From positions 19,879-83,878 of the forward strand of contig DATLYT010000110.1 in the NCBI GenBank assembly GCA_035574455.1: a DNA stretch of 64,000 bases, given 5' to 3'. The notes under the pieces were generated by a model. The model saw nothing but the letters and a program-made list of their open reading frames with translations, did not search any database and was not told the DNA's origin. The position numbers and the translations under genes were made by a program. Below are positions 33,327 to 43,352 of the stretch, piece after piece. The stretch comes from DATLYT01 sp035574455 (GTDB lineage: Bacteria > Bacteroidota > Ignavibacteria > UBA10030). How positions within the stretch are numbered: position 1 is the first letter of the stretch; each line of letters opens with the position of its first letter.

Positions 33327-34670
33327 TTAATAGCCGCGTCGGCCCTTCAGTTTGCCGCTCTTCATAAAGCCGTCGTAGTGACGCATCAACAGGTGTGCTT
33401 CGACCTGTTGCAGGGTATCGAGCGCAACGCCGACAATAATCAACAAACTTGTTCCACCGAAGAACGACGCAAAGCTCGGTGTAATACCCATCTTGACCAT
33501 CGCGGTGGGCAGAATCGCAATCACGGCCAAGAAGACCGAACCGGGGAGCGTGATCTTCGTCAGGATGTTATCGACAAACTCTGCCGTGTGTGCGCCCGGA
33601 CGAATACCCGGAATAAAGCCGCCCTGCTTCTTCATGTTATCCGCAACGTCCTTCGGGTTGAAGGCGATGGCGGTATAGAAATAGGTAAAGAAAATAATCA
33701 TCAACGCGTAGACGATCGAATACGTCCACGAATCGTAACTGAACCACTCGGTCGTGAGTTCCGACACAAAATCGCTTTCCGGAAAGAACGAGAAGACGAT
33801 TTGCGGGAGAAACATCAACGCTTGAGCAAAGATAATCGGCATCACACCCGCTGTGTTGACACGTAACGGAATATATTGTGTCACGCCGCCGTAGACTTTG
33901 CGACCGACGACCCGCTTCGCGTACTGTACGGGAATGCGTCGCGTTCCCTGTGTCACCAACACGACGCCGGCCACGATGAAACCCATCATCACAAAGATGA
34001 CCAGCTCGATAATCAAGTTCCGCGCCCCCGACTGCACCAGCTGAAACTCGTCCAAAATGGCATGAGGGAACCGCGCGATGATACCGATAAAGATGATCAG
34101 GGAGATGCCGTTTCCGATACCACGCTCGGTGATCTGTTCCCCAAGCCACATCATGAAAATCGTACCCGCCGTCAGGACAATCACTGTACTCAACGCAAAC
34201 CCGAAACCCTGCACGGCCACCGGAACGATCGGTCCTTCCGGCGTTGTCGTGTTCACCAGCTTCACCACCACTCCACTTGCCTGCAACGCGGCAATCAACA
34301 CAGTGCCATAGCGAGTATATTGCGTGAGCTTTTTCCGACCGTCTTCGCCTTCCTTCTGAAGCTTCTGGAAGTAGGGAACAACGGCTCCCAGCAACTGAAT
34401 GACGATCGACGAGCTGATGTAGGGCATAATGCCCAACGCAAACACGGCGGCGTTACTGAACGCCCCACCGACAAAGAGGTCGTACAGACCAAAGAGTGTT
34501 CCCTCCGACGTCCGGCGGATCGTATCTGCCAGCAACACGGCATCGACACCGGGAAGAGTAACGTGGGAACCGATACGAACGACTATCAACAACGCTGCCG
34601 TGAATAACAACCGCTCGCGCAGCTCTTGGATCTTAAAAATATTGGTAAAGGTCTCTGTAAGCTTCGACAT
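33327..34670 (-). CDS. secY: Protein translocase subunit SecY
   Basis: 447 residues with ten predicted membrane helices, including FALGIMPYISSSIVIQLL (helix 2 region), the plug and ITERGIGNGISLIIFIGIIA. The C-terminal cytoplasmic part ends in MKSGKLKGRRGY. It forms the Sec channel with SecE (encoded at 60178-60360) and SecG. It is the last gene but one of the spc cluster before map, 15 bases after rplO. Confidence 0.98.
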   Translation of the reverse strand: MSKLTETFTNIFKIQELRERLLFTAALLIVVRIGSHVTLPGVDAVLLADTIRRTSEGTLFGLYDLFVGGAFSNAAVFALGIMPYISSSIVIQLLGAVVPYFQKLQKEGEDGRKKLTQYTRYGTVLIAALQASGVVVKLVNTTTPEGPIVPVAVQGFGFALSTVIVLTAGTIFMMWLGEQITERGIGNGISLIIFIGIIARFPHAILDEFQLVQSGARNLIIELVIFVMMGFIVAGVVLVTQGTRRIPVQYAKRVVGRKVYGGVTQYIPLRVNTAGVMPIIFAQALMFLPQIVFSFFPESDFVSELTTEWFSYDSWTYSIVYALMIIFFTYFYTAIAFNPKDVADNMKKQGGFIPGIRPGAHTAEFVDNILTKITLPGSVFLAVIAILPTAMVKMGITPSFASFFGGTSLLIIVGVALDTLQQVEAHLLMRHYDGFMKSGKLKGRRGY

Positions 34671-34685
34671 TCATTCCTTTCGAAA

Positions 34686-35153
34686 TCAGCTGAGGACCGT
34701 AACCTTCCCGCCCGCCGCTTCGATTTTTGTCTTCGCGGATTTGCTGAACGCATGAGCGGAAATTTCCAACTTACTCGTCAACTCCCCTTCACCCAAAATT
34801 TTGACCGGCTCGTTTTTCTTGGAAATCGCACCCGCCTGATAGAGAACCTCGGGCGACACCACGCCGCCATCGATGCGCTTGTTCGCGACCAGCTGTTCGA
34901 TGGTTCGGACGTTGACAACCTGGTACTCCACATGAGCGCGGGGCTTGAAACCAAACTTCGGCACACGGCGCGTCAAAGGCATCTGACCGCCTTCGAACCA
35001 ATACTTGAACGTAAAGCCTGAGCGGGACTTGGCGCCCTTATGTCCTCGCGTGGCCGTCCCCCCGTGCCCCGAACCCTGGCCGCGACCGATCCGCTTCACA
35101 CGTTTGCGGGAGCCTTTTGCCGGTCGGAGATTACTTAACACATTCGTTGCCAT
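34686..35153 (-). CDS. rplO: 50S ribosomal protein L15
   Basis: 155 residues from the second of two in-frame ATGs (35153), which has better spacing to the GGGGAAGG site than the ATG at 35159. NLRPAKGSRKRVKRIGRGQG and GHGGTATRGHKGAKSR form the long Gly/Lys/Arg-rich N-terminal arm that enters the 50S core, and the globular part ends in AGGKVTVLS. Between rpmD and secY as usual. Confidence 0.97.
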   Translation of the reverse strand: MATNVLSNLRPAKGSRKRVKRIGRGQGSGHGGTATRGHKGAKSRSGFTFKYWFEGGQMPLTRRVPKFGFKPRAHVEYQVVNVRTIEQLVANKRIDGGVVSPEVLYQAGAISKKNEPVKILGEGELTSKLEISAHAFSKSAKTKIEAAGGKVTVLS

Positions 35154-35175
35154 GTTCATTCCTTCCCCGTTGGGG

Positions 35176-35367
35176 TTACTTCACTTCTTCGACTTTGACC
35201 AGATGGCGCACGCGTTCGATCATGCCCCGAATCTGCGGTGTATCGTTATGAATGACGCTATAATTCGGCCGTCCGAGTTTCAGCGCTTCGATCGTCCGCT
35301 TCATCCGCTCCTTCTCGTCAATGACGCTGCGGATCTGAGTGATTTTAATTTTCTTTATTGCCGCCAT
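35176..35367 (-). CDS. rpmD: 50S ribosomal protein L30
   Basis: 63 residues (KKIKITQIRSVIDEKERMKR, LKLGRPNYSVIHNDTPQIRG, VRHLVKVEEVK). It is the short bacterial form. Gene starts 5 bases after the rpsE stop codon, and rplO follows after 22 bases. Confidence 0.97.
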   Translation of the reverse strand: MAAIKKIKITQIRSVIDEKERMKRTIEALKLGRPNYSVIHNDTPQIRGMIERVRHLVKVEEVK

Positions 35368-35372
35368 AGTCG

Positions 35373-35885
35373 TTACTTACTATTCTGTTGGAATAACTCC
35401 TGCATCGATATGCCGCGCCGTTGAGCGACCGTGTAGGCATCTTGCAGGCTCAGTAGCGCTTTCAACGTCGCTTTGACGACGTTATGAGGATTCGGCGAAC
35501 CCAGTTGCTTGGTTAACACATCTTTGATGCCCGCCGATTCCAGCACGGCACGCACACCACCGCCGGCGATGAGTCCGGTTCCGGGTGAAGCAGGTTTCAA
35601 GAGTACCTTACCAGCACCGAATTTGCCGATCACTTCGTGTGGAATGGTTCCCTTGATGACCGGTACTTTCACCACATTTTTCTTCGCGTCGTCCGCACCT
35701 TTGGCGATGGCGTCAGCTACCTCGTTCGCCTTCCCTAAGCCGATACCGACGTGACCTTTGCCGTCACCGACAACGACGATCGCATTGAAACTGAAGCGCC
35801 GACCGCCTTTGACGACCTTGGCAACGCGGTTGATGTGGACAAGCCGTTCTTTGAGTTCTAATTCGCCTGCTTTGATTCTGGACAT
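35373..35885 (-). CDS. rpsE: 30S ribosomal protein S5
   Basis: 170 residues: double-stranded-RNA-binding-like N-domain ([40 protein letters not shown]) and C-domain ([40 protein letters not shown]). It helps accuracy and translocation at the mRNA entrance. Followed closely by rpmD. Confidence 0.98.
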   Translation of the reverse strand: MSRIKAGELELKERLVHINRVAKVVKGGRRFSFNAIVVVGDGKGHVGIGLGKANEVADAIAKGADDAKKNVVKVPVIKGTIPHEVIGKFGAGKVLLKPASPGTGLIAGGGVRAVLESAGIKDVLTKQLGSPNPHNVVKATLKALLSLQDAYTVAQRRGISMQELFQQNSK

Positions 35886-35912
35886 TGTTTCCTGGGTTCG
35901 AGTAAGAGATCG

Positions 35913-36281
35913 TTAGAATTTCAACCCTGCTTCGCGTGCACCATCCGCCACCGCCTTCACGCGACCGTGGTAGAGATAGCCATTCCGGTCGAACACGACA
36001 CGCTCGATGTTACGCTCCAGCGCTTTCTGCCCTGCGAGCTTACCGACAATCTTCGCCACTTCAGTTCGATTGCGGAGACCTTTGATCTGATCGCGCAACT
36101 CTTTCGACAACGTCGACGCCGCCACAAGGGTTTTGCCCGTTGTGTCGTCAATCAACTGCGCGTAGATGTGGTTCAAGCTCCGGTAGACCGTCAATCGTGG
36201 GCACTGGCCGGTACCTACGATTTTCTTTCGGATTCTGAATTTTTTCTTGAGTCGTCGCTCAAGCGTATTTTTGATAATCAT
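35913..36281 (-). CDS. rplR: 50S ribosomal protein L18
   Basis: 122 residues. A basic N-terminal arm ([16 protein letters not shown]) is followed by [20 protein letters not shown] and ending [24 protein letters not shown]18 binds 5S rRNA together with L5 (rplE) and L25. Normal length and position between rplF and rpsE. Confidence 0.98.
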   Translation of the reverse strand: MIIKNTLERRLKKKFRIRKKIVGTGQCPRLTVYRSLNHIYAQLIDDTTGKTLVAASTLSKELRDQIKGLRNRTEVAKIVGKLAGQKALERNIERVVFDRNGYLYHGRVKAVADGAREAGLKF

Positions 36282-36325
36282 AGTCTGCTCATTCGATCCT
36301 ACTTGGCGCTCCTAACTTGGCGCTT

Positions 36326-36877
36326 TTACTTGGCAGCACCCGTAGCGGCGGCCTTACCAGCCTTGCGACGGATGTATTCGTTTTCATACTTGATGCCCTT
36401 GCCTTTGTACGGCTCGGGTGGTTTAAAGGAACGAATCTTCGCCGCCACCAATCCCACCAGCTGCTTGTCAATGCCGCTCACGATGATATTTGTTTGTGTG
36501 GGGGCTTCAATGCTAATGCCTTCCGGCGCACCGAATACGATTGGATGAGAGTAGCCCAATTGGAGTTGGAGCTTCTTTCCTTTCATCTCCGCCCGGTAGC
36601 CTACGCCGACGATTTCGAGTTTCTTGGAGTAGCCCGTCGTTACCCCTGTAATCATGTTCTGAATCAACGCACGCCACAAGCCGTGGAGGGCTTTAACCTC
36701 TTTTTCCTCAGACTTGCGCGTCACGATTACTTCGTTGTCTTTCACTTCCACCGCTATGGCGGGGTGAATGTTGGCTCGCAGCTCGCCCTTGGGTCCCTTG
36801 ACCACCACCGCTCCATTCTGTGAAGTGATGGTCACGCCTTTTACTACGGGAATCGGTTTTCGTCCAACTCGTGACAC
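36326..36877 (-). CDS. rplF: 50S ribosomal protein L6
   Basis: 183 residues with the duplicated L6 fold (MSRVGRKPIPVVKGVTI; GVGYRAEMKGKKLQLQLGYS; PPEPYKGKGIKYENEYIRRK). The C-terminal AGKAAATGAAK tail is slightly extended. It contacts the sarcin-ricin loop region near the factor-binding site. Confidence 0.98.
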   Translation of the reverse strand: MSRVGRKPIPVVKGVTITSQNGAVVVKGPKGELRANIHPAIAVEVKDNEVIVTRKSEEKEVKALHGLWRALIQNMITGVTTGYSKKLEIVGVGYRAEMKGKKLQLQLGYSHPIVFGAPEGISIEAPTQTNIIVSGIDKQLVGLVAAKIRSFKPPEPYKGKGIKYENEYIRRKAGKAAATGAAK

Positions 36878-36917
36878 AGTAGAATCTCCTCAGTGTACAA
36901 CAATCGTATTCGATATC

Positions 36918-37313
36918 TTACCAGACATACGCGATCACTTCGCCGCCGACGTTCTCTTTACGTGCCTGCGCATCCGTCATCACTCCTTTGGATGTGGAGA
37001 CGATGGCAACGCCGAGCCCGCCTAAAACGCGCGGCAGCTCGCGCGCCGGTTTGTATTGCCGAATCCCGGGCCGACTGACGCGACGCAGACCAGTAATTAC
37101 CGGCTTACCGTTGTAGTATTTCAATTGAATGCGAATAACACCCTGCCGCTTATCGTCCAGCACGGAATACCCGGCGATGAACTTCTGGTCCAGTAAAATC
37201 TGCGTAATCGCTTTCTTAAGCTTTGACGCCGGGATATCCACGCGTTTGTGCTTTGCCTTTGCCGCATTGCGGATACGCGTGAGATAGTCTGCTATCGGAT
37301 CGGTCATCGACAT
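36918..37313 (-). CDS. rpsH: 30S ribosomal protein S8
   Basis: 131 residues. The first of two close ATGs (37313) has the better spacing from [25 protein letters not shown] and the C-terminal [20 protein letters not shown] are the family signatures. S8 is a primary 16S rRNA binder and in E. coli represses the spc operon by binding near rplE; no matching mRNA hairpin was identified here. Confidence 0.98.
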   Translation of the reverse strand: MSMTDPIADYLTRIRNAAKAKHKRVDIPASKLKKAITQILLDQKFIAGYSVLDDKRQGVIRIQLKYYNGKPVITGLRRVSRPGIRQYKPARELPRVLGGLGVAIVSTSKGVMTDAQARKENVGGEVIAYVW

Positions 37314-37356
37314 TGAATCGTTACTCCTGAAGAACGCTTTCGTTGGTTATAGAAGA

Positions 37357-37542
37357 TCACCAGCTCGCCTTGCGTACGCCGGGAATCTTTCCATCCAGCG
37401 CAAGGTTGCGGAAACAGATACGGCAAACGCCAAACTTGCGGTAGTACGCACGAGGCCGCCCGCAGATACCGCAGCGGTTATGCTGCCGCACTTTATACTT
37501 TGGCGTTTTCTTTGCCTTCACGATCATTGCTAAACGTGCCAC
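37357..37542 (-). CDS. rpsN: 30S ribosomal protein S14, type Z (zinc)
   Basis: 61 residues from a GTG start. Cys24, Cys27, Cys40 and Cys43 (RCGICG and VCRIC) bind zinc, and the chain ends [12 protein letters not shown]. The short zinc form is common in many phyla. An internal ATG six codons on would give a shorter product, but the upstream AAGGGA supports the GTG. Between rplE and rpsH. Confidence 0.96.
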   Translation of the reverse strand: MARLAMIVKAKKTPKYKVRQHNRCGICGRPRAYYRKFGVCRICFRNLALDGKIPGVRKASW

Positions 37543-37557
37543 AGAGGATCCCTTTCT

Positions 37558-38295
37558 TTAGGCTTCCACCGGAGCAGGAGCCGGTGTCTGTTGCTGAACC
37601 ACTTCCTGACGTTTCACAAACGGCATTCCCAACGCCTTCAACAGTTCGTACGCCTCGATATCGGTCTTCGCGGTTGTCACAAAGGTGATGTCCATCCCGG
37701 TGATACGCGAAACTTTATCGACATCGATTTCCGGGAAGATAATCTGCTCTTTGATTCCGAGCGTGTAATTGCCGTGGCCGTCGAACGATTTATCGGGTAC
37801 ACCGCGGAAGTCGCGAACACGAGGCAGTGCAACATTGATTAATCGATCCAGAAATTCGTACATCCGCGCGCGACGGAGCGTTACGCGGCATCCGATCGGC
37901 AAATTCTCGCGCAGCTTAAAGTTCGAGATCGATTTTTTCGCCTTCGTGATGACCGGCTTTTGGCCGACAATCTGCTCCAGCTCCTTCACCGCCGCGTCGA
38001 GCAACTTCGGGTCCTGCGTTGCTTTCCCTACGCCGATGTTCACCGCAATCTTTTCGAGCCTCGGCACCTGCATGATGTTCTTATACTGGAACCGCTTCAT
38101 CATCTGCCCCACGACTTCTTTCTTGTAGTGTAGCCAGAGACGTGGCGGTGCGACCGGTTCCTGCGGCTCGACTTTTTGGGCCTTCCCCGCGTCCTGCTCG
38201 GCGCCTTTCTGCTTCTTCTCTTTCTGTCCCATCGGCTCTTTCGCGGCTTTGGTTTCTTTCGCTTCCTGAGCCGTCTCTTTGGTTTCTTTCGCCAT
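37558..38295 (-). CDS. rplE: 50S ribosomal protein L5 with a charged N-terminal extension
   Basis: Start at 38295 ([20 protein letters not shown]) follows AAGGA by 8 bases. The protein is 245 residues, against about 180 in the family. Residues 1 to about 52 are Lys/Glu/Ala/Gln-rich with no L5 homology. The L5 core starts near residue 55 ([20 protein letters not shown]) and carries [21 protein letters not shown] Gln/Pro/Ala tail ends the chain. L5 binds 5S rRNA and the central protuberance. The extension starts 10 bases after the rplX stop codon, so it is a genuine in-frame addition. Confidence 0.96.
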   Translation of the reverse strand: MAKETKETAQEAKETKAAKEPMGQKEKKQKGAEQDAGKAQKVEPQEPVAPPRLWLHYKKEVVGQMMKRFQYKNIMQVPRLEKIAVNIGVGKATQDPKLLDAAVKELEQIVGQKPVITKAKKSISNFKLRENLPIGCRVTLRRARMYEFLDRLINVALPRVRDFRGVPDKSFDGHGNYTLGIKEQIIFPEIDVDKVSRITGMDITFVTTAKTDIEAYELLKALGMPFVKRQEVVQQQTPAPAPVEA

Positions 38296-38305
38296 GATGA
38301 ATTCC

Positions 38306-38641
38306 TTAGAACATCTCGTGACAATTCTTACAGACCCGCATTGTTTTCTTCTTGTTCTTCGAAGGGTCAATGACGTGCGCATGACCCACCCGCGACGCCT
38401 TGTTGCATTTCGGGCAGATGACCATCACGTTGGACGCGTGAATGGATGCTTCTTTCTGCACAACGCCGCCCTGAGGATTCTTTTGCGAGGGGCGGGTATG
38501 ACGCTTGACAATATTGACATTCTCGACGATCACCCTGTGCTCCGTCGGGAACACCTTCAATACTTTACCCTGCTTGCCGCGGGCGTTACCGGCGATGACG
38601 AGAACGTTGTCGTTCTTATGTACGTGAAGGTTCAGTGCCAT
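38306..38641 (-). CDS. rplX: 50S ribosomal protein L24
   Basis: 111 residues with a KOW motif ([20 protein letters not shown]) and a C-terminal four-cysteine ribbon ([11 protein letters not shown] ... [10 protein letters not shown]), so this is a zinc-ribbon form. L24 is one of the first proteins in 50S assembly. It starts 6 bases after the rplN stop codon. Confidence 0.97.
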   Translation of the reverse strand: MALNLHVHKNDNVLVIAGNARGKQGKVLKVFPTEHRVIVENVNIVKRHTRPSQKNPQGGVVQKEASIHASNVMVICPKCNKASRVGHAHVIDPSKNKKKTMRVCKNCHEMF

Positions 38642-38647
38642 AGTCTC

Positions 38648-39016
38648 TTAGAGTACCTCGGGTGCTAGGGAAACGATTTTCATGAATTGCCGCTCACGGA
38701 GTTCGCGTGCCACCGGACCGAAGATACGCGTACCGCGTGGCTCGCCTTGTGGCGTCAGGAGAACGGCGGCGTTCTCGTCGAAGCGGATGTATGAGCCATC
38801 TTTGCGACGCGTTTCCTTCTTCGTGCGTACAACAACGGCACGGGAGACATCACCTTTCTTCACCGGCGCACCGGGGATGGCACTCTTCACCGAGACGACA
38901 ATGAGGTCGCCCACGCCTGCATAGCGCTTGTCGTGTCCACCCAACACGCGAATGCAGCGCACTTTTTTTGCGCCGGAATTATCGGCGACGACTAAATTCG
39001 TTTCTTCCTGGATCAT
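38648..39016 (-). CDS. rplN: 50S ribosomal protein L14
   Basis: 122 residues ([60 protein letters not shown]). Highly conserved; forms an intersubunit bridge. Length equals most bacterial L14 proteins. Between rpsQ (42-base spacer) and rplX. Confidence 0.98.
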   Translation of the reverse strand: MIQEETNLVVADNSGAKKVRCIRVLGGHDKRYAGVGDLIVVSVKSAIPGAPVKKGDVSRAVVVRTKKETRRKDGSYIRFDENAAVLLTPQGEPRGTRIFGPVARELRERQFMKIVSLAPEVL

Positions 39017-39058
39017 TGCACGTCACTCCTGATATCCCTCGCCAGCGTGCGAAGGCTG

Positions 39059-39334
39059 CTATTTTGCTTTTTCAACAATTTCGACCAAGCGCCACCGCTT
39101 GCGTTTGCTCAGCGGCCGCGTTTCCATCACTTTCACCAGATCGCCAATGCCCGCCTCGTTCTTTTCATCGTGCGCCATCAGCGTTGATGTCGAACGAAAG
39201 TACTTCTTATAGATAGGATGAGGCACCTTGCGCTCAATCGCCACCACGATACTTTTCTGCATCTTGTTACTGATGACTTTGCCGATACGAACCTTGCGAC
39301 GGCCACGTGCCTCTGTCTGCGTTTGCGTCTCCAT
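39059..39334 (-). CDS. rpsQ: 30S ribosomal protein S17
   Basis: 91 residues. The OB-fold core is [60 protein letters not shown]. The N-terminal [13 protein letters not shown] is a little longer than usual. Starts 2 bases after the rpmC stop codon. Confidence 0.98.
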   Translation of the reverse strand: METQTQTEARGRRKVRIGKVISNKMQKSIVVAIERKVPHPIYKKYFRSTSTLMAHDEKNEAGIGDLVKVMETRPLSKRKRWRLVEIVEKAK

Positions 39335-39336
39335 GC

Positions 39337-39582
39337 TTAGACTTTCTCTTCTTTCTTGTCAGCCTGATCAGTGCCCGAAGTTACAACTTGACCCTTGATT
39401 TGTCGCTCACGCAAAATCGTTCTCATGCGAGCGATGTCGCGCCGTGTCAGCATGATCTTCATCGGATTTTCGAGCTGACTGATGACTTTCTGGAATCGAA
39501 GGTGGGCGAGATTTTCTTCCGCCTCCTGAATTCGTTTTTGTAATTCTGCATCCGAGAGCTGTCGCAATTCAAACGCTTTCAT
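39337..39582 (-). CDS. rpmC: 50S ribosomal protein L29
   Basis: 81 residues: two long helices ([40 protein letters not shown]), then an extra [18 protein letters not shown] tail of about 18 residues beyond the usual end. It lies by the exit tunnel. Starts 5 bases after the rplP stop codon. Confidence 0.97.
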   Translation of the reverse strand: MKAFELRQLSDAELQKRIQEAEENLAHLRFQKVISQLENPMKIMLTRRDIARMRTILRERQIKGQVVTSGTDQADKKEEKV

Positions 39583-39587
39583 CGCCT

Positions 39588-40007
39588 TTACCCTTCGTAG
39601 TCCAATCGAGTAACCAACTTTGTTTTAATGGGCAGCTTGTGTGCTGCGATGTGGAACGCTTCATCCGCCAACTCCCGCGTCACACCGCCCAATTCGAACA
39701 AGACACGCCCCGGTTTCACCACCGCCACCCAGAATTCCGGCGCACCCTTTCCACCACCTTGACGAGTCTCGGCAGGCTTTTTCGTGACCGGCTTGTCGGG
39801 GAAAATGCGAATCCACACTTTGCCTTCGCGTTTCATCATACGCGTCAGCGCGACGCGGGAGGCTTCAATCTGCCGCTGGGTAATCCAACCCGGCTCGAGT
39901 GCCTTCAACCCGAAGTCACCAAACGCTACGTAGTTGCCGCGGGTGGCCTTTCCGCGCATCCGACCGCGCTGGGCTTTACGATACTTTACTCGTTTCGGCA
40001 TCAGCAT
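39588..40007 (-). CDS. rplP: 50S ribosomal protein L16
   Basis: 139 residues from the ATG at 40007 ([20 protein letters not shown]); the in-frame ATG two codons later is an alternative. [20 protein letters not shown] and [20 protein letters not shown], then [18 protein letters not shown], are diagnostic. L16 shapes the A site of the 50S subunit. Between rpsC and rpmC. Confidence 0.98.
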   Translation of the reverse strand: MLMPKRVKYRKAQRGRMRGKATRGNYVAFGDFGLKALEPGWITQRQIEASRVALTRMMKREGKVWIRIFPDKPVTKKPAETRQGGGKGAPEFWVAVVKPGRVLFELGGVTRELADEAFHIAAHKLPIKTKLVTRLDYEG

Positions 40008-40050
40008 AACGACAAACTCTCCTCAATCTCTCCGTTGTTTTTCGACGTTG

Positions 40051-40692
40051 TTATGAGCGGGCTGCCACGTTGAGAATTTCGCCCTTGCAAATCCATACCT
40101 TCACACCGATGGCGCCATAGATCGTGCGAGCCGTGGCCGTCGCATAATCGATGTCTGCGCGGATCGTCTGTAACGGGATCCGTCCATCCTTATAATGCTC
40201 GGTGCGGGCGATTTCCGCTCCACCCAACCGGCCTGCACACATGACGCGAATTCCTTCTGCTCCCATCCGCATGGCGGCGGTAATCGCCTGCTTCATGGCA
40301 CGGCGGAATGAAATGCGCCCTTCCAACTGCGTCGCAACGTTTTCTGCCACAAGCTGTGCATCAAGCTCGGGCCGTTTGATTTCGTGAATCAAAATCTTGA
40401 CTTCTTTCGAGGTGACCTTCTTGAGTTCTTCTTCCAACTGCGCGATTTCTTTTCCGCTCTTGCCAATCACGATTCCGGGTCGGGAGGTGTGAATGGTGAT
40501 CACTGCCCGTTTTGGCGTCCGCTCGATCTGAATTTTCGAGATTCCTGCTTTCTTCAACCGGTTGCGGATGTAGTTGCGAACCACCAAGTCTTCCTGCAAC
40601 TTGCCCGCATAGCTTTTGCTATCGAACCAGTTCGAATCCCAGCTTTTCGTGATGCCGAGACGAAATCCGTTTGGATTGGTTTTTTGACCCAA
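40051..40692 (-). CDS. rpsC: 30S ribosomal protein S3
   Basis: 213 residues from a TTG start (40690-40692) with GGAGG 6 bases before it; [20 protein letters not shown] is the universal N-terminus. The KH domain lies at about 40-110 ([20 protein letters not shown]) and the C-domain has [20 protein letters not shown]. It guards the mRNA entry channel. The initiator TTG is unusual for such a highly expressed gene. Confidence 0.97.
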   Translation of the reverse strand: MGQKTNPNGFRLGITKSWDSNWFDSKSYAGKLQEDLVVRNYIRNRLKKAGISKIQIERTPKRAVITIHTSRPGIVIGKSGKEIAQLEEELKKVTSKEVKILIHEIKRPELDAQLVAENVATQLEGRISFRRAMKQAITAAMRMGAEGIRVMCAGRLGGAEIARTEHYKDGRIPLQTIRADIDYATATARTIYGAIGVKVWICKGEILNVAARS

Positions 40693-40714
40693 GAGTTCCT
40701 CCGAAAGAATTCAA

Positions 40715-41212
40715 CTACGACTGTGGTGTTTCTGCTTTGGTTTTCTTCTTTGCCGTTGCTGCTGGTGTTTTCTTTGCTTTGGCTTCTTTCTGCTCGCTCG
40801 GTTTTACCGCCGCCTTCGGCTCCGGTTGTGTCGCCTTGGCCCGACGGGCGACCGAGGGCTTCACACTCTGTTCACGCTGTGCGATCACAATCGTGATATG
40901 ATTCGAGCGCTTACGAATCCGGTACGCGCGTCCCATCGGCGCCGGAGAAATGCGCTTGAGCATCGGACCGCCGTCCACGAAGGCTTCCTTCACGTACAGC
41001 GTCGCCGTGTCCACGCGCCCCGACTCTTCTTTGTTTTGGAAATTCGAGATCGCCGACCGCAGAACCTTCTCCGCCGTTTTTGCCGCATGCTTGGGGACAA
41101 AATGGAGAATATTCAGGGCCTCGTCCACACCTTTCCCGCGAATCAAATCAATGACCAACCGCATCTTGCGCGGTGATGTCCCGACATATCGATTGATGGC
41201 TCGTGCTTCCAT
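40715..41212 (-). CDS. rplV: 50S ribosomal protein L22 with long C-terminal extension
   Basis: 165 residues; the L22 core ends near 112 (RYVGTSPRKMRLVIDLIRGK, KRISPAPMGRAYRIRKRSNH, ITIVIAQRE). About 50 further residues, rich in Ala, Lys, Pro and Glu, are absent from typical 110-residue L22. The core beta-hairpin reaches the exit tunnel; the tail would lie on the outside. Starts 12 bases after the rpsS stop codon. Confidence 0.97.
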   Translation of the reverse strand: MEARAINRYVGTSPRKMRLVIDLIRGKGVDEALNILHFVPKHAAKTAEKVLRSAISNFQNKEESGRVDTATLYVKEAFVDGGPMLKRISPAPMGRAYRIRKRSNHITIVIAQREQSVKPSVARRAKATQPEPKAAVKPSEQKEAKAKKTPAATAKKKTKAETPQS

Positions 41213-41224
41213 AGTTTGCTTGTC

Positions 41225-41515
41225 TTAGCTTGCAGGACTCGTTGTTTGTTCCGTCTTAATGCCCGGATGACCGCGGAAGATGCGTGTCGGGGCAAACTCG
41301 CCCAACTTGTGTCCCACCATCGCCTCCTGGATGTAGACGGGAATAAACTTGTTGCCGTTGTGCACGGCGAACGTATGCCCGACGAACTCTGGAATGATGG
41401 TGCAATCGCGCGCCCAGGTCTTGATGACGCGCTTCTGGTTCGCTTTGTTCAGCGCTTCGACTTTCTTCTGCAGTTTTGGGTCGACGTACGGACCCTTCTT
41501 CAGTGAACGACTCAT
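41225..41515 (-). CDS. rpsS: 30S ribosomal protein S19
   Basis: 96 residues ([60 protein letters not shown]). It forms a complex with S13 at the head of the 30S. Length and position between rplB and rplV are standard. Confidence 0.98.
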   Translation of the reverse strand: MSRSLKKGPYVDPKLQKKVEALNKANQKRVIKTWARDCTIIPEFVGHTFAVHNGNKFIPVYIQEAMVGHKLGEFAPTRIFRGHPGIKTEQTTSPAS

Positions 41516-41542
41516 AAGTGCTTTCTATCCAATACCGCTCAG

Positions 41543-42376
41543 TTATTTGCGACGCTTCACAATCAGTTTGTTAGAGGGATTCTTCCGCTTGCGCGTTTTG
41601 AGACCCTTGGCATATTTGCCCCACGGCGATTCTGGATGCTGCCAGCCACCACCGCTCTTGGAACGGCCTTCACCGCCACCCATCGGATGATCGACCGGGT
41701 TCATGGCCATACCGCGCGTCTGGGGACGGATGCCAAGCCAGCGCGAACGACCAGCCTTTCCGAGACTGATATTCTCATGGTCCGCGTTGCCAACAACGCC
41801 AATCGTCGCATAGCAATCAATCGGCACTTTACGGACTTCACCCGAGGGCATCTTGAGTGTAGCAAAATTGCCTTCTTTTGCCATCAGCTGAATCGAGTTT
41901 CCTGCACTCCGGCCTAACTGACCGCCTTTACCGGGTCGAAGCTCGACGGTATTGACAAATGTGCTGACCGGAATTTCACGCAACGGCAACGCATTACCAA
42001 CCTGCACCTCCACACCGGGGCCTGAGACGACGGTTGAACCGACTTTCAATCCCTCCGGTGCAATGATGTAGCGCTTTTCACCATCTTTGTAATGCAGAAG
42101 CGCAATGCGAGCCGAGCGGTTCGGGTCGTACTCAATCGCCGCAACTTTCGCTTCGATGCCGTGTTTATCGCGCTTGAAGTCGATGATGCGGTACATCCGC
42201 TTGTGTCCACCGCCGCGATGGCGCGAGGTAATGCGCCCCAAGTTGTTGCGCCCGCCCGACTTCTTATTCGGCACCAGGAGTGACTTCTCCGGCTCCTTCT
42301 TCGTGATCTCCTCAAACGTGGAGACCGAGAAGAAGCGGGTGCCGGGTGTAATCGGTCGTAATTTTCTGATTCCCAT
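41543..42376 (-). CDS. rplB: 50S ribosomal protein L2
   Basis: 277 residues. [20 protein letters not shown] in the N-domain and the peptidyl-transferase region loop [20 protein letters not shown] are present, including the conserved His in PVDHPMGGG. Ends in [15 protein letters not shown]. Between rplW and rpsS. Confidence 0.98.
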   Translation of the reverse strand: MGIRKLRPITPGTRFFSVSTFEEITKKEPEKSLLVPNKKSGGRNNLGRITSRHRGGGHKRMYRIIDFKRDKHGIEAKVAAIEYDPNRSARIALLHYKDGEKRYIIAPEGLKVGSTVVSGPGVEVQVGNALPLREIPVSTFVNTVELRPGKGGQLGRSAGNSIQLMAKEGNFATLKMPSGEVRKVPIDCYATIGVVGNADHENISLGKAGRSRWLGIRPQTRGMAMNPVDHPMGGGEGRSKSGGGWQHPESPWGKYAKGLKTRKRKNPSNKLIVKRRK

Positions 42377-42392
42377 GGGTTAATTCTTTCGC

Positions 42393-42683
42393 TCAAACAT
42401 TCTCGAAGTAATCGATCTTGTCGCCTTCCTTCAACGTGACAATAGCCTTCTTCCACGAGCGTGTACGACCTTGAAAGCGGCCTGAACGTGTCAACTGGGT
42501 ACGCTTTTTCCCGCCCACGCGCATCGTGCGGACGCTTTCGACCGTCACGTTAAACTTCTTCTCTACCGCCCTACCGATTTCGATCTTGTTGGCGTTCGGG
42601 TCAACTTCGAACGCATACTGGCGTTTGTCCTGCAGCAAGGTAATCTTTTCTGTAATGATCGGGCGTCGGATAATTCCTAACAT
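42393..42683 (-). CDS. rplW: 50S ribosomal protein L23
   Basis: 96 residues from ATG 42683 (MLGIIRRPIITEKITLLQDK), placed 7 bases after the rplD stop codon. The C-terminal hairpin (VGGKKRTQLTRSGRFQGRTR) is typical. L23 is the docking site for trigger factor and SRP at the tunnel exit. A longer in-frame start at 42707 would overlap rplD and is less likely. Confidence 0.96.
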   Translation of the reverse strand: MLGIIRRPIITEKITLLQDKRQYAFEVDPNANKIEIGRAVEKKFNVTVESVRTMRVGGKKRTQLTRSGRFQGRTRSWKKAIVTLKEGDKIDYFENV

Positions 42684-42690
42684 GGCGACC

Positions 42691-43335
42691 TCAACTCCTC
42701 TCTCCATTCTTCAATAAAGAGTTTTCAAGAACGCCGAGAGCACTTTTCTGAAAGACCAGCACATCCGCGTTCAGAATCTCAAACGTCGAAGCCTTATCTG
42801 CCGGACGGATGTTGAGGGTCGGGATGTTGCGCCCGGATTTCGTCAGGACACCGTTTGCGCCCGGCGTCATCAACAGCGTCTTCTTACCGTAGACCGAAAG
42901 GGCTTTCAAGACGGAGACGATCTGCTTTGTCTTGATCTGGTCGAACGTGAAATCTTCAACAACCATCACAGCTTGATCCTGCGCTTTGTAGCTGAGGGCG
43001 GACTTGCGAGCAAGTTTCCGCATCTTTGTGGGAACGTCAACCACGTAATCATGCGGCATCGGACCAAAGATCGAGCCACCGCCCACCATGAGGGGAGAAC
43101 GGATCGTTCCTTGCCGTGCGTTACCCGTTTTCTTTTGTCGGAACGGTTTTTTGCCGCCACCGCGGACTTCGTTACGCGGCTTTACTTTGTGTGTCCCCTG
43201 TCGCTGATTCGCTTGAATCGACCGCACCACCATGTAGATGGCATGGTCGTTCGGCTTCACCCCGAAGATCTCCGGGGAGAGCGTTGCTTTTTCGCCGCTC
43301 GGTGAACCGTCTATTTTATACACATCCACTTGCAT
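42691..43335 (-). CDS. rplD: 50S ribosomal protein L4
   Basis: 214 residues: the extended loop reaching the exit tunnel (GTHKVKPRNEVRGGGKKPFR, QKKTGNARQGTIRSPLMVGG) and the globular domain (LSYKAQDQAVMVVEDFTFDQ). In E. coli L4 represses the S10 operon; no equivalent leader was identified here. Starts 17 bases after the rplC stop codon. Confidence 0.98.
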   Translation of the reverse strand: MQVDVYKIDGSPSGEKATLSPEIFGVKPNDHAIYMVVRSIQANQRQGTHKVKPRNEVRGGGKKPFRQKKTGNARQGTIRSPLMVGGGSIFGPMPHDYVVDVPTKMRKLARKSALSYKAQDQAVMVVEDFTFDQIKTKQIVSVLKALSVYGKKTLLMTPGANGVLTKSGRNIPTLNIRPADKASTFEILNADVLVFQKSALGVLENSLLKNGERS

Positions 43336-43352
43336 CGGTCGTAATCCTTCGG

